Source: an uncultured Tateyamaria sp. (GTDB taxonomy: Bacteria; Pseudomonadota; Alphaproteobacteria; Rhodobacterales; Rhodobacteraceae). From it: a stretch of DNA of 64,000 bases. The stretch lies in NCBI RefSeq assembly GCF_947503705.1, contig NZ_CANNES010000004.1:268326-332325 (forward strand). Reading direction: 5' to 3'. The position numbers and the translations under genes were made by a program. Each line of letters opens with the position of its first letter. The first letter of the stretch is position 1. Shown here in pieces: positions 38,212 through 46,834 of the stretch. The notes under the pieces are model-generated. The model did not search any database. It was given only the letters and a program-made list of their open reading frames with translations, and was not told where the DNA came from.

Positions 38212-39042
38212 TCAGTCGTCTTTTTCGTCAAAGTGGAACAGGCCCATCGCACTCGCACCCAGCGGGATGCCGGCGAAAGGGCCACCGTGGCGGAAATCCG
38301 ACGGGTTTTGCGGATCAAGCGGGTCGAACTTGGCGTAAATCTCTTCCGCGAACTGCTCGGCATTGTCCTTGGGTCGATAGCCCAGATGCCGGGCCGCTGT
38401 GTTGTCCACCGGCGCGCGGTCATTGTCGGACACACCGTAGACGACGGAAAAGCCGGTGATGGGCGTGGTGATCGACTTCTCCACCAGTTGGATCATGTCA
38501 TCATAGCTCAGCCAGCTGCCCACCGCGCGGGGATTGGTGACCGGCGCGCAAGACAGGATGCGCAGGCAGACGGCCTCAAGCCCCCTCTTTTCCCAATACA
38601 TCCGGCCCAGATCTTCGGCAAAGCATTTGGCCAGCCCATAGAAGGTGTCAGGGCGATGGGGCACGTCGATGCCGATGGCCTCATTCTTGGGGTACATGCC
38701 CACCGCATGGATGGACGAGGCATAGACGACACGGCGCACACCGTGCTGATGCGCAGCCTCCCAGATGTTATAGGCCCCGACAAAATTCGGGCCCAGCAAT
38801 TCCTCAAACGGTTTTTCGTCCACGATGGCGCCGAAATGGACAACCATGTCGGCCCCCTCCAGCAGGGGTTTGACGGCGGCCATGTCGGCCACATCAGCCT
38901 GCACATAGGTCTCGTTCGCGGCCAGGTCGCCTACGCTTTCGGCAATGTCCGTAGACAGCAATTCGTCGCACATCGCGGCCAGCGGGGCGCGCAGATGCGA
39001 GCCCAGATTACCCGCCGCCCCTGTCAGAACCAGTTTCTTCAT
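38212..39042 (-). CDS. Uronate-dehydrogenase-like SDR (NAD-dependent epimerase family)
   Basis: A 276-residue extended-type SDR with GAAGNLG at residues 8-14 and the catalytic Tyr135-x3-Lys139 (YGLAK). Length and segments such as EKPFEELLGPNFVGAYNIWEAA and GYRPKDNAEQFA closely resemble bacterial uronate dehydrogenase, which oxidises uronic acids to aldarolactones. Residue identity with Udh is only recalled, so substrate remains open. It lies between the FAD oxidase and the M19-like gene with gaps of 17 and 3 bases. Confidence 0.83.
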   Translation of the reverse strand: MKKLVLTGAAGNLGSHLRAPLAAMCDELLSTDIAESVGDLAANETYVQADVADMAAVKPLLEGADMVVHFGAIVDEKPFEELLGPNFVGAYNIWEAAHQHGVRRVVYASSIHAVGMYPKNEAIGIDVPHRPDTFYGLAKCFAEDLGRMYWEKRGLEAVCLRILSCAPVTNPRAVGSWLSYDDMIQLVEKSITTPITGFSVVYGVSDNDRAPVDNTAARHLGYRPKDNAEQFAEEIYAKFDPLDPQNPSDFRHGGPFAGIPLGASAMGLFHFDEKDD

Positions 39043-39059
39043 GTCGTCTCCTCTCCGTC

Positions 39060-40277
39060 TTAGATGACGGCTTTTTCGATGATGGGGCGGTCCTGAATGA
39101 CGCGCGCGTAGTTGAAGGGGCTGAGGTCCAGGGCACGGTAAGTGCCATAGGTCAGCCATTCGGCGGTGCCACGCCCCATGGCGGGCGATTGTTGCAGCCC
39201 ATGACCCGAGAATCCGTTGAGGAAGATGAAGTTTTCGACCTCCGGATGCGGCCCCATGATCGCGTTGTGGTCAAAGGTGTTCATCGCATAGTGCCCAGCC
39301 CATTCATGGGTGACTTTGATCGCCTCAAACTGCGGAATACGGGTGGCAAGGATCGGCCAGACATGGCTTTCCCAAAGGCTGTGATCCATGTTGAAGTCGT
39401 CATAGGCCACCGCCGGGTCAATGTCGCTGTGGCCGCCACATTGATAGGTACCGCCGCCGTTTTCGCGGACATGCACGCCCGATGGATCAATGGTCAGCGG
39501 CAGATCGACCTCAAGCGGGGTTTCTGCGGAGAATATCCAGGAAAAGCGTTTACGCGGCTCCACCGGCACCTCAATACCCGCCATCCGGGCGGTGCGCGCC
39601 GCGCGCGGGCCCGAGGCGTTGACGACCTGGCCACAGGCGATGACCTCACCGCTTGCCAGTGTCACGCTTTCCAAGCGGGTCCCGGCAGCGTTGCGCGTCA
39701 TGGCAACCACTTCGTTCTGCACATACTCCACGCCGCGTTCGCGCGATTGACGCCGCCACCAGTCAAACACGGCGGCCCCGTCCCAATAGCCCTCATCCAC
39801 CGTGTTTATGGACCCCAGGACAATGTCATCGACATTGTAGAAAGGATAGGCCGCCTTGATCTGATCCGGCGTCATCAGCTGGGTTGCGGCGCCCGCTGCA
39901 TGTTGCACCACGGCGCTGTCGCGCAGCGTGTTGGCAAACGCCTCGCTGTCGGCAAGGTACATGTAGCCAAAGTTGCGGATCCCAAGTTCGGGCACGCGTT
40001 CATCGCCACCCATATAGGTTCGGATGTTTTTCACGAAATCAGCAGCAAACTGACTGATCCGTACGTTCAGCTCGGTCGAAAATTGCTGGCGCATGCAGCT
40101 ATTGGTGTGCGCGGTGGAACACGCCTCATAAGTCATGTCCTTTTCCACAACGAGGACCGAGCCGTCAAAATCAGCGTTATCCGTCAGGAACCACGCAGTC
40201 GACGCGCCCATGATTGCACCACCCACGATGACAACATCGTATTGCGTTTTGGTCGGGGTTTGGGCGGTTGCTGCCAT
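39060..40277 (-). CDS. FAD-dependent oxidoreductase (DadA/FOXRED-type amino acid or amine oxidase)
   Basis: A 405-residue DAO-fold flavoprotein with GGAIMGASTAWFL at its N-terminus, ASGPRAAR in the middle and FLNGFSGHGLQQSP near the C-terminus. The family oxidises secondary or N-methylated amino acids or D-amino acids. First gene of the minus-strand set that continues with the SDR, M19-like and HIBADH-like genes. The 166-base gap upstream separates it from the dioxygenase gene. Confidence 0.88.
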   Translation of the reverse strand: MAATAQTPTKTQYDVVIVGGAIMGASTAWFLTDNADFDGSVLVVEKDMTYEACSTAHTNSCMRQQFSTELNVRISQFAADFVKNIRTYMGGDERVPELGIRNFGYMYLADSEAFANTLRDSAVVQHAAGAATQLMTPDQIKAAYPFYNVDDIVLGSINTVDEGYWDGAAVFDWWRRQSRERGVEYVQNEVVAMTRNAAGTRLESVTLASGEVIACGQVVNASGPRAARTARMAGIEVPVEPRKRFSWIFSAETPLEVDLPLTIDPSGVHVRENGGGTYQCGGHSDIDPAVAYDDFNMDHSLWESHVWPILATRIPQFEAIKVTHEWAGHYAMNTFDHNAIMGPHPEVENFIFLNGFSGHGLQQSPAMGRGTAEWLTYGTYRALDLSPFNYARVIQDRPIIEKAVI

Positions 40278-40443
40278 TCTCTACCTCTTGGTCATTGCGC
40301 CATGAAAGCACGCGCGACGCGGGATCAGACACAGGTCGCTCGTCCGGCACATTGGTACAAAGGCCACGCGGGCGCCAGACCCAGATTTCAGATAGCACTA
40401 GGTTCAACTGGACGGATGCATACGCTACCGTTTGGCGCGTTGC
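40278..40443. other. Intergenic region between dioxygenase and FAD oxidoreductase genes
   Basis: About 166 bases with no reading frame that looks coding. It probably carries the promoter of the FAD oxidoreductase operon. I see no strong terminator for the upstream dioxygenase gene. Confidence 0.4.
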
Positions 40444-41313
40444 TCAGTCCGCGCAGGCGAGCACAACGTCAAATTCGACATGCAGAAACGGATCGCTCAC
40501 CTGACCAGAGATCGCCATACCGTCCGGAAAGTCCGAGCCTGGTTTCTCGACATAGGTCATCACCAGATCGTCCCGCACGCCAAAGACGGTGTCGTGATCC
40601 AGATAGGGATCATCGTCAGGGAAAATTTCGGTAACAAGCGTTTTAAAACCCGGCGCTTTGATGATGTAATGCAGGTGCGAGGGCCGCCATGGATGCCGCC
40701 CGCAAGCCCGCAGAATGTCACCCACTGGCCCATCCGAGGGCACAGTGTATTCCACCGGCTTCACCGTCGTAAAGGCATAGCGGCCATCCTCCCCAACCGT
40801 CATCAGCCCGTGGAAGGAATAGGTGTCCTGTTCTTCGTCCTGGCTCGCGTAGAGCCCGTTGTGAGCGGTCTGCCAGATGTCCAACTCGGCCCCCGCAATC
40901 GGGTTGCCATCGGTGTCGCGAATGGTGCCTTCCGCCAACAAAAGCGGGCCGCCATAGTGCCGCTTCATGTCCCCGCCGACCTCCAACGCTGGTGCGCCAG
41001 AAACATGGAACGGGCCTAGAACGGACGAACTTGTCGCCTCTGCGCTGGAATGCAGCATATCGACCAGCGATGACAGGCCCAGCACATCAGAGGCCAGCAC
41101 AAATTCATGGCGGTCCGGGGTTTCAACGGCGGCGCATCCTTCAAGAAAGGCGATGCCCGTGCGCCATTCCTCATGGGTCAGGTTCACCTCGCGGGCAAAG
41201 TCATGCAGGTGTTTGACCATGGCCCCCATGACCTCGCGCATCCGCGGGTCTGTGTCCTCTGCCAGATAGGCCATGAACACGTCGGTGATATTGTCCTTGG
41301 TCACGGTGCGCAT
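40444..41313 (-). CDS. Intradiol ring-cleavage dioxygenase (hydroxyquinol 1,2-dioxygenase-like)
   Basis: A 289-residue intradiol dioxygenase. The Fe(III) ligands are Tyr155, Tyr189, His213 and His215 (GLYASQ, VEYTVPSDGP, RPSHLHY). The N-terminal linker domain (HLHDFAREVNLTHEEW, DVLGLSSLVDML, SVLGPFHV) resembles hydroxyquinol 1,2-dioxygenases more than catechol enzymes. It would open an aromatic ring between hydroxyls. I start at MRTVTKDN; the long frame beyond is a shadow. Last gene after dctM in the minus-strand operon, 11 bases apart. Confidence 0.9.
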   Translation of the reverse strand: MRTVTKDNITDVFMAYLAEDTDPRMREVMGAMVKHLHDFAREVNLTHEEWRTGIAFLEGCAAVETPDRHEFVLASDVLGLSSLVDMLHSSAEATSSSVLGPFHVSGAPALEVGGDMKRHYGGPLLLAEGTIRDTDGNPIAGAELDIWQTAHNGLYASQDEEQDTYSFHGLMTVGEDGRYAFTTVKPVEYTVPSDGPVGDILRACGRHPWRPSHLHYIIKAPGFKTLVTEIFPDDDPYLDHDTVFGVRDDLVMTYVEKPGSDFPDGMAISGQVSDPFLHVEFDVVLACAD

Positions 41314-41324
41314 GTCAGGTCTCC

Positions 41325-42629
41325 TTAGATGAGGGCAAGGCTGAGGATCGGGAACTCGATCAGGATAAAGAGCACGATCAGCATCACAAAGGCAAAGGGC
41401 AACGCGCCCATGAACACGTCCTTGAGAGAGATGCGGTCGTCGTTGATCGTCGATTTGATGACGAAACAGGATATGCCCAAAGGCGGCGTCAGCAACCCGA
41501 TCTCGGCCCCCACAACGGTGATGATCCCGAACCAGATCAACGACATGTCCAGCGCCTCGGCCAGCGGCAAAAACAGCGGCACGACGATCAAGATGATCGA
41601 GGCCGTATCCAGCAGCGTGCCCAGAAACAGCATGAGCAAGACATAGAGCAGCATGATCGTCCAGAAGGACGCCGCATTGCCCGCCAGCAGGTCTTGCAAC
41701 TGGTTGGGCAGGCCCGCTAGGCCCAGCATCCGGCTGTAGATCGAGGCGGCGGTGATCAGAAAAAGGATCGCCGCCGTGATATGTCCAGTCTCCAGCAACG
41801 CATCCCAAAACCCTTTTGCAGACATCGACCGACGCACAAGGGCGATGATCAAGGCCACCAGCGACCCGGCGGCCCCCGCCTCCACCGCCGTCAACCAACC
41901 GGTATAGATGCCGCCCAACACAATGGTGATCAGGCCGAGCGTCGGCAGGGTCTTGGACGCAATCTCGCGGCCCGTCATCCACTCGGTGTCTTCGACCACG
42001 CGCCCGCCGACGAAATTGGGGGTAAAGCGGCCCATGAACCAGATGGCCCCCACATAGGCGATGGCCAGCAGAATGCCGGGAATGACACCCGCCAAAAACA
42101 TGTCGCCCACAGATTGCTCGGCCACAAAGGAATAGATGATCAGCATGGCAGAGGGCGGGATGATCATGCCCAGTACCGAACTGCCCGCAACAACGCCCAC
42201 GGCAAAGCGGGGGGTGTATTCTTGCGCCATCATCTGCGGGACAGAGACCTTGGTAAAGACCGAAGCCGAGGCGATGGATGATCCCGTCACGGCGGCAAAG
42301 ACCGCGTTGGCCCCGACCGTGGCCATACCAATCCCGCCTTTGACCTTGCGAAAGCGCATGGTCATGACCTCATAGATGTCGCGGCCCAACCCCGCCTTTG
42401 AGACGATTAACCCCATAAAGGTAAAAAGCGGAATGGTGGCGAAACTATACTCCATCGCGCTGTCGCCGACGGCCACCTTGAGCAGGTTCAGAGCCAGTGT
42501 GAAGTTGTCGCGCATCAGCCAGATCGAAACAAAGGACACCATGCCCAACGCAATCGGAATATAGACGCCCGAATAGATCAGAAAGACGATGGCAACGACC
42601 GAGATAAGGCCGATCTCAATGGGGGTCAT
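41325..42629 (-). CDS. dctM: TRAP transporter large permease (DctM family)
   Basis: A 434-residue DctM/SiaM family protein with about twelve hydrophobic helices and the family signature GMIIPPSAMLIIY. It is the sodium-driven membrane subunit of a TRAP transporter and works with DctQ and DctP encoded upstream. Its start overlaps dctQ by 4 bases. Substrate is not set by sequence. The neighbouring ring-cleavage and FAH genes suggest an aromatic or aromatic-derived acid. Confidence 0.93.
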   Translation of the reverse strand: MTPIEIGLISVVAIVFLIYSGVYIPIALGMVSFVSIWLMRDNFTLALNLLKVAVGDSAMEYSFATIPLFTFMGLIVSKAGLGRDIYEVMTMRFRKVKGGIGMATVGANAVFAAVTGSSIASASVFTKVSVPQMMAQEYTPRFAVGVVAGSSVLGMIIPPSAMLIIYSFVAEQSVGDMFLAGVIPGILLAIAYVGAIWFMGRFTPNFVGGRVVEDTEWMTGREIASKTLPTLGLITIVLGGIYTGWLTAVEAGAAGSLVALIIALVRRSMSAKGFWDALLETGHITAAILFLITAASIYSRMLGLAGLPNQLQDLLAGNAASFWTIMLLYVLLMLFLGTLLDTASIILIVVPLFLPLAEALDMSLIWFGIITVVGAEIGLLTPPLGISCFVIKSTINDDRISLKDVFMGALPFAFVMLIVLFILIEFPILSLALI

Positions 42630-43177
42630 CTGGACGGCTCATCATGTTCGGGTGCGCGGATCAGTTGCGGGCGATCTTGCGCGGTGATGACCTTGATCGC
42701 AAAGATCACACAGGCCAGCGTCGTGCCCACACTGATCACCAACTTGACCGGCCACCAGGGCAGCGTGAAAAGGCCCGGCACCCCGAAAAAGTCGTTCGTG
42801 GCCCACATCTTGAGGAACTCGGGAAAAGTGATGTAGGCAATGAGCCCCATGAAAATTGCTGAAAGCGCGTTGATGATGCGCCGTAGGTTGGCCGTCAGCC
42901 CCGGGCGACGGTGGTGCATCAGGTTCAAGAACCCATCCGAGCGCGTCAGCCGGTCGACCCGGACCACATCAGCCAGTTGGAGAAAAACGATCATAACGAC
43001 CGAAAACTGCACCATTTCGTAAGTGCCCTTGATCGGCGCAGAGAAAAAGCCGCGCGCGATCACATCTACATTCAGGACCACCACCAACGCCAGCACAACA
43101 AGGGTGCCAAGGGCGTTGGCGGCAATGGCCAGGGTATTGGCGACCGCAGAGAGGCCAGCCACAGCGGACTTTAGCAT
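42626..43177 (-). CDS. dctQ: TRAP transporter small permease (DctQ family)
   Basis: A 183-residue DctQ-type subunit with four hydrophobic helices (residues about 20-40, 52-70, 95-115 and 140-165). AAAGGG lies before the ATG of MLKSAVAGL. It forms the transport core with DctM, with which it overlaps by 4 bases. The dctP gene is 31 bases upstream. Confidence 0.9.
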   Translation of the reverse strand: MLKSAVAGLSAVANTLAIAANALGTLVVLALVVVLNVDVIARGFFSAPIKGTYEMVQFSVVMIVFLQLADVVRVDRLTRSDGFLNLMHHRRPGLTANLRRIINALSAIFMGLIAYITFPEFLKMWATNDFFGVPGLFTLPWWPVKLVISVGTTLACVIFAIKVITAQDRPQLIRAPEHDEPSR

Positions 43178-43208
43178 GATGTGGCCCTTTCCAAGGTCGC
43201 CCTGCCGA

Positions 43209-44282
43209 TTATTCGGCTGTCCAGTCGCGCACACCGGTGTACCCGGCGGCTTCCAGCTTGCCCAAATAGGCAGAGAGCATCTCGGTCCCGGCCTCGCCCC
43301 GGTCGTTCAGGTTGGCGGCCCATTCCTGTGCGATGTTTGGCATGGCATTGGCCCATGCGGCCCGGTCTTCGGCAGAGACTTCGACGATGGTGCCCCCATC
43401 AGCGACATAGGCGTCGCGTGATGCCGCAGCCCGGTCCATGGCGATGCCCGCAACGTGGTCGCGATAGGCAATTGCCACCTCTTGCAGAACCTCTTTGACA
43501 GGATCAGGCAGGCCTGCCCAGTAGTCGGCATTCACGGTGATGGTCTTGGAGTTCACAGCGCCCAGATCAGCCTTAAGCATATAGGGGGCCACTTCGGCAA
43601 TCTTGAATGTCTTGGCCGCCTCGGGCCAGAGCATCCCGCAATCCACCAGACCGGTTTGCAGCATGTTGTAGAAATCGGTCAGACCGCCGCGCACGCCAGC
43701 CGCATCCTTGATCCCCTCAAGATAGCGCAGGTTCAGACCCGCACCGGCAATCTTCTTGCCCTCAAGGTCGGTAATTGACGACACTTCTTGGGTGCAAAAC
43801 AACTGATAGGTGTCCAGCACAACGCCTGTGGCCAGATAGACCTGGTTTTGGGCGGCAAATTCATTGTTCATCGCCGGAAATTCGCGGGCAATCTCGTCCA
43901 CCGCCTTGGCAACGGCGCGTGCGTCAGAGGCCACAAAAGGAGTCGAGCCGGAAATGCCCTGGCTGGGCAGTTTCGAGGAATGAAAAATCGTGGTGACAAT
44001 GCCAATATCGCCCAGGCCCAACTGCACGCCTTCCAGCACGCCCTTTGGCTTGACGATTGAGCCACCATAGTTTTCCTGCCAGCTCATCTTGTATTCGCCC
44101 GCCTCGGCCAAACGTTTGTCGACCTCGGGGATAAAGAAGTTAGTGAATTCCTTGACCCACAGCGCACGGTCCGGATAGCCGTCGATCACAACGGCGGACA
44201 CGGTTTGCTGGGCTGCGGCAGGCAACGCCATCGCTGTCGCAAGGGCGGCACCCATCAGGGTCTTTGTGGTCCAGTTTTTCAT
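43209..44282 (-). CDS. dctP: TRAP transporter substrate-binding protein (DctP family)
   Basis: A 357-residue periplasmic protein with a signal peptide cleaved after PAAAQ, and the DctP-fold segments (EGVQLGLGDIGIV, LEGKKIAGAG, GMLWPEAAKTFK). A strong ribosome site GGGAGG is 5 bases before the ATG, and a small hairpin sits just upstream. Being first of dctPQM, it is expected to be made in excess. The ligand is unknown. Confidence 0.92.
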   Translation of the reverse strand: MKNWTTKTLMGAALATAMALPAAAQQTVSAVVIDGYPDRALWVKEFTNFFIPEVDKRLAEAGEYKMSWQENYGGSIVKPKGVLEGVQLGLGDIGIVTTIFHSSKLPSQGISGSTPFVASDARAVAKAVDEIAREFPAMNNEFAAQNQVYLATGVVLDTYQLFCTQEVSSITDLEGKKIAGAGLNLRYLEGIKDAAGVRGGLTDFYNMLQTGLVDCGMLWPEAAKTFKIAEVAPYMLKADLGAVNSKTITVNADYWAGLPDPVKEVLQEVAIAYRDHVAGIAMDRAAASRDAYVADGGTIVEVSAEDRAAWANAMPNIAQEWAANLNDRGEAGTEMLSAYLGKLEAAGYTGVRDWTAE

Positions 44283-44302
44283 GTTTTCCTCCCAGAAAAT
44301 TC

Positions 44303-44316
44303 AGGCCTTCAGGCCT
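44303..44316 (-). promoter_or_regulatory. Intercistronic hairpin before dctP
   Basis: AGGCCT repeated with a 2-base spacer can fold to a short GC stem in the 45-base gap between osmC-like gene and dctP. On the minus strand it is followed by TGAATTTTC. It could attenuate or set a processing point ahead of dctP. Confidence 0.35.
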
Positions 44317-44327
44317 TTTTGCTTATT

Positions 44328-44786
44328 TCAGTTGGTCTTGACCCAATTGACGGTCAGGTCCGTGCCTGCCGCTTCAAACAGCTTGGCAATCGCGCAATAC
44401 TTTGCGGTCTCGACCCCCACACGGGTCAGGTCGTCTTGGGTGGCGGCCGTGTCGCAATGCACAGTCAAGGTGATCGCAGGAAACGGCAGGTCGATCTCCT
44501 CCTCCATGAGAACACCGCGCCGGTCAAATTTGCAGTCCGCATCAATGGTGACCATGCCAAGGTCTATGCCCAACCGGTGCGCGTTCTTGTGGCCGATGAC
44601 ATTGGTGCACGCGATCAACGCGGTCATCGCCGCCTCGGTCGGGGACGGGCCCAGATTGGTGCCGCCGCGCTCGATCGGTTCATCAATAACCACGTTCAGG
44701 TCACGAACCGGGATTTCGGTGCGGGCATGGGTCGGGCACTGCGCCTTAGCACGGTAGGTCACGACAGTTTTCATTTTCACGGCCAT
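44328..44786 (-). CDS. OsmC/Ohr family protein
   Basis: A 152-residue OsmC-type protein with the two redox cysteines Cys60 (ALIACTNV) and Cys131 (AKYCAIAK), and the GPSPTEAAMTA segment. OsmC/Ohr proteins reduce organic hydroperoxides using lipoyl or thiol donors. It lies 12 bases after the nitroreductase gene, so the two likely work in one operon; a reductive step on a quinone or peroxide intermediate is possible. Confidence 0.88.
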   Translation of the reverse strand: MAVKMKTVVTYRAKAQCPTHARTEIPVRDLNVVIDEPIERGGTNLGPSPTEAAMTALIACTNVIGHKNAHRLGIDLGMVTIDADCKFDRRGVLMEEEIDLPFPAITLTVHCDTAATQDDLTRVGVETAKYCAIAKLFEAAGTDLTVNWVKTN

Positions 44787-44798
44787 ACGGGGCGGTCC

Positions 44799-45464
44799 TC
44801 ACGCATAGGTACAGACTTGGTCAAAGGAAAAACGGGGCAGTTTCTGGAACAGCGCCGTCTCGTCGGCATAACCAATGTTGCACAGGAAATTGGATTTCAG
44901 GGTCGTGCCGGCAAAGAACTCTTCGTCCACGATCTGGTTGGAAAAGCCAGACATGGCTCCCACATCCAGACCCACGGCGCGAGCAGCAATCATGAAATAC
45001 GCGCCCTGCAAGGTGGCGTTCCGATCGGCGGTGTCGGCGATGTAGTCAGGCTTGCCCTCGAACAGATGGCGTCGGTCCTCGTGCGGAAAGGTAAAGGGCA
45101 ATTCGTGCCAGAAATCCATGTCCTGCGCGATAATCGCCGTCACAGGGGCGCCCATCATCTTGGGCACATTCTGCGGTTTCAGCGACTTGGCAAGGCGCGC
45201 CTTGCCCTCTGGGCTTTTTACAAAAACAAACCGCGCGGGCAGCGTGTTCATGCTGGTGGCGCCGTTGATCGTGATTTCGAATATCTCTTCGAGCAGACCA
45301 TCGGGGATAGGCTGATCGGTCCAGGCGTAATGCGAACGGGCCTCGCGCAGGATCAGATCAATCGCGTCATCCGACAACCGCCCGATGCGGCCACGCAGGT
45401 CGCGGTGGCCTTGTTGCGCTGCAGCCCGCGCCGCGTTCAGAGCATCTCCGGTCGGGGCGTTCAT
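44799..45464 (-). CDS. Nitroreductase-family flavoprotein (RutE/HadB-like)
   Basis: A 221-residue nitroreductase-family protein. The FMN-binding SMNTLPARFVFV segment and the C-terminal region resemble the RutE/HadB group, whose RutE member reduces malonic semialdehyde with NADPH. That would be intriguing beside malonate genes, but the substrate is not shown by sequence. The start overlaps the FAH gene by 4 bases, and OsmC follows 12 bases later. Confidence 0.82.
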   Translation of the reverse strand: MNAPTGDALNAARAAAQQGHRDLRGRIGRLSDDAIDLILREARSHYAWTDQPIPDGLLEEIFEITINGATSMNTLPARFVFVKSPEGKARLAKSLKPQNVPKMMGAPVTAIIAQDMDFWHELPFTFPHEDRRHLFEGKPDYIADTADRNATLQGAYFMIAARAVGLDVGAMSGFSNQIVDEEFFAGTTLKSNFLCNIGYADETALFQKLPRFSFDQVCTYA

Positions 45465-46348
45465 TCGGCGGCCACCTGAGTGCCTGCGTCCTTTTCATCG
45501 ATCACCGGGCTGGCACAGATGCCGATACCCTCAATCTCGATCTCGACAGTTTCGCCGGGACGCAACCAACGTGGGTTCGGTTTCTTGGCGTGACCGACAC
45601 CTGGCGGTGTGCCCATCGCAATCAAGTCGCCGGGTTCGAGCGTGGTGTATTCAGAAATGGTCGCAATGACGGTGGCAACATCCCAGATCATGTTGGCCGT
45701 GTTCGAGCTTTGCAGGATTTCATCGCCCACCCGGCTCTCGATCTTTAGGCCGGCAGCGCCCGCAGGCACTTCATCCGGGGTGACCGTAAACGGGCCGATG
45801 GCGCCGGTGTCGTCAAAATTCTTGCCGGGCGTCCATTGATGCGTCTTGCGCTGGTATTCGCGCACAGACCCGTCATTGAACACGGTATAGCCAAACACGT
45901 GGTCGAGAGCCGCCTCTTTGCTGATATGACGCCCACCCTTGCCCACGATCAGCATCAGTTCTGCCTCGTAATCGAGGGTTTCAGAACAGCTTGGGCGCAC
46001 CATCGGCTTGCCCGCCGCCATGATCGAGTTTTTACCACGCATGAACAGGGCGGGGTATTCAGGAATGTCATAGCCACCCTCTTTGATGTGGTCGGTATAG
46101 TTCAAACCCATGCAGATGATGGTGCCGGGTGCTGCCACAGGCAGCGCAGGCGTGATCGAGGCAACCGGAATCGTGGGCGCCGCTGCGATTTGATTCGTCA
46201 AAGCATCCGCCAGGCTCGGGTCCGCAATCAGCCCCATCAGATCGGAACCTACGCTTGGGCTCAAAGCCGTTAAATTCACCGCTTTTTCGCCCACCACGGC
46301 AAAGACCGCTGAGCCCTCCGACGTTTCGCCCACCAGATATTTCATCAT
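45461..46348 (-). CDS. Fumarylacetoacetate hydrolase (FAH) family protein
   Basis: A 295-residue FAH-family protein with the metal-binding DYEAELMLIVGKGGRHIS, GYTVFNDGSVREYQ and GDLIAMGTPPGVG segments. Family members hydrolyse C-C bonds of acylpyruvates or hydrate oxo-pentenoates. AAGG stands 6 bases before ATG 46348; in-frame ATGs at 46354 and 46345 are possible. It heads the minus-strand operon of catabolic and transport genes and diverges from yciI-like/gntR/matAB. Confidence 0.9.
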   Translation of the reverse strand: MMKYLVGETSEGSAVFAVVGEKAVNLTALSPSVGSDLMGLIADPSLADALTNQIAAAPTIPVASITPALPVAAPGTIICMGLNYTDHIKEGGYDIPEYPALFMRGKNSIMAAGKPMVRPSCSETLDYEAELMLIVGKGGRHISKEAALDHVFGYTVFNDGSVREYQRKTHQWTPGKNFDDTGAIGPFTVTPDEVPAGAAGLKIESRVGDEILQSSNTANMIWDVATVIATISEYTTLEPGDLIAMGTPPGVGHAKKPNPRWLRPGETVEIEIEGIGICASPVIDEKDAGTQVAAE

Positions 46349-46356
46349 CGTCATCC

Positions 46357-46386
46357 TTGTCAGTTCAGGCAATTTCTGCCTACAAT
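46357..46386 (+). promoter_or_regulatory. Predicted promoter of the yciI-gntR-matAB transcript
   Basis: TTGTCA (46357-46362), an 18-base spacer and TACAAT (46381-46386) give a good sigma-70 promoter on the plus strand. It would start transcription near 46393, just before the palindrome at 46403-46416. A TTGACA on the minus strand at 46396-46401 may serve the divergent FAH operon. Confidence 0.4.
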
Positions 46387-46402
46387 ATAGCCATGTGTCA
46401 AT

Positions 46403-46416
46403 AAATATCGATATTT
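46403..46416. promoter_or_regulatory. 14-bp perfect palindrome, likely regulator operator
   Basis: AAATATCGATATTT lies in the 81-base divergent gap between the FAH and YciI genes, 13 bases before the YciI ATG. It is the only long perfect palindrome in the gap. The GntR-family gene next to it is the obvious candidate binder. Confidence 0.5.
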
Positions 46417-46429
46417 TTGGGAGGCCAGC

Positions 46430-46816
46430 ATGGTTGCATGGGTAGAGTACAAAGCCGCAGCAAAGGCGCGGGGCGCACTGGCGCTTGAGCTTTATGCGGC
46501 GATCAGCACACCGGCCAAATCGCCCGATGACGTCAAGGCTGCGCTGCCGGATCACCTCGCCTATCAGGCCGATCTTGAACGGGCGGGACGGTTGGCTCTG
46601 GCAGGCCCGATGTCAGACGAAAGCGGCGAGAACATGCAGGGCGTCGGCCTGATCATCTACCGCGCCCCAAGCCTTGAGGCGGCACGTGCGCTGGCCGAAG
46701 CCGACCCGATGCACAAAACCGGCGCGCGCAGTTTCGTGCTGCGGCGTTGGATGATAAACGAGGGTTCGCTGCACCTGTCTGTCGGATTGTCCACGGGCGG
46801 GACGACGCTCAGCTAG
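46430..46816 (+). CDS. YciI-family protein
   Basis: A 128-residue YCII-domain protein: PDHLAYQADLERAGRLALAGP with conserved His and the Asp-rich ADPMHKTG segment, the region that carries the His-Asp pair proposed for catalysis in this fold. Some YciI-related proteins are muconolactone-isomerase-like or dechlorinate aromatics, which would suit a ring-cleavage pathway. GGGAGG precedes the ATG. It is the first gene of the plus-strand transcript. Confidence 0.82.
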   Translation: MVAWVEYKAAAKARGALALELYAAISTPAKSPDDVKAALPDHLAYQADLERAGRLALAGPMSDESGENMQGVGLIIYRAPSLEAARALAEADPMHKTGARSFVLRRWMINEGSLHLSVGLSTGGTTLS

Positions 46817-46834
46817 GGGTCACGCATTGAAACG

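Noticed and set aside
40444..41982. Long 512-codon frame for the dioxygenase
   Set aside because: The part beyond 41313 overlaps dctM, is a shadow frame, and the family N-terminus fits MRTVTKDN.
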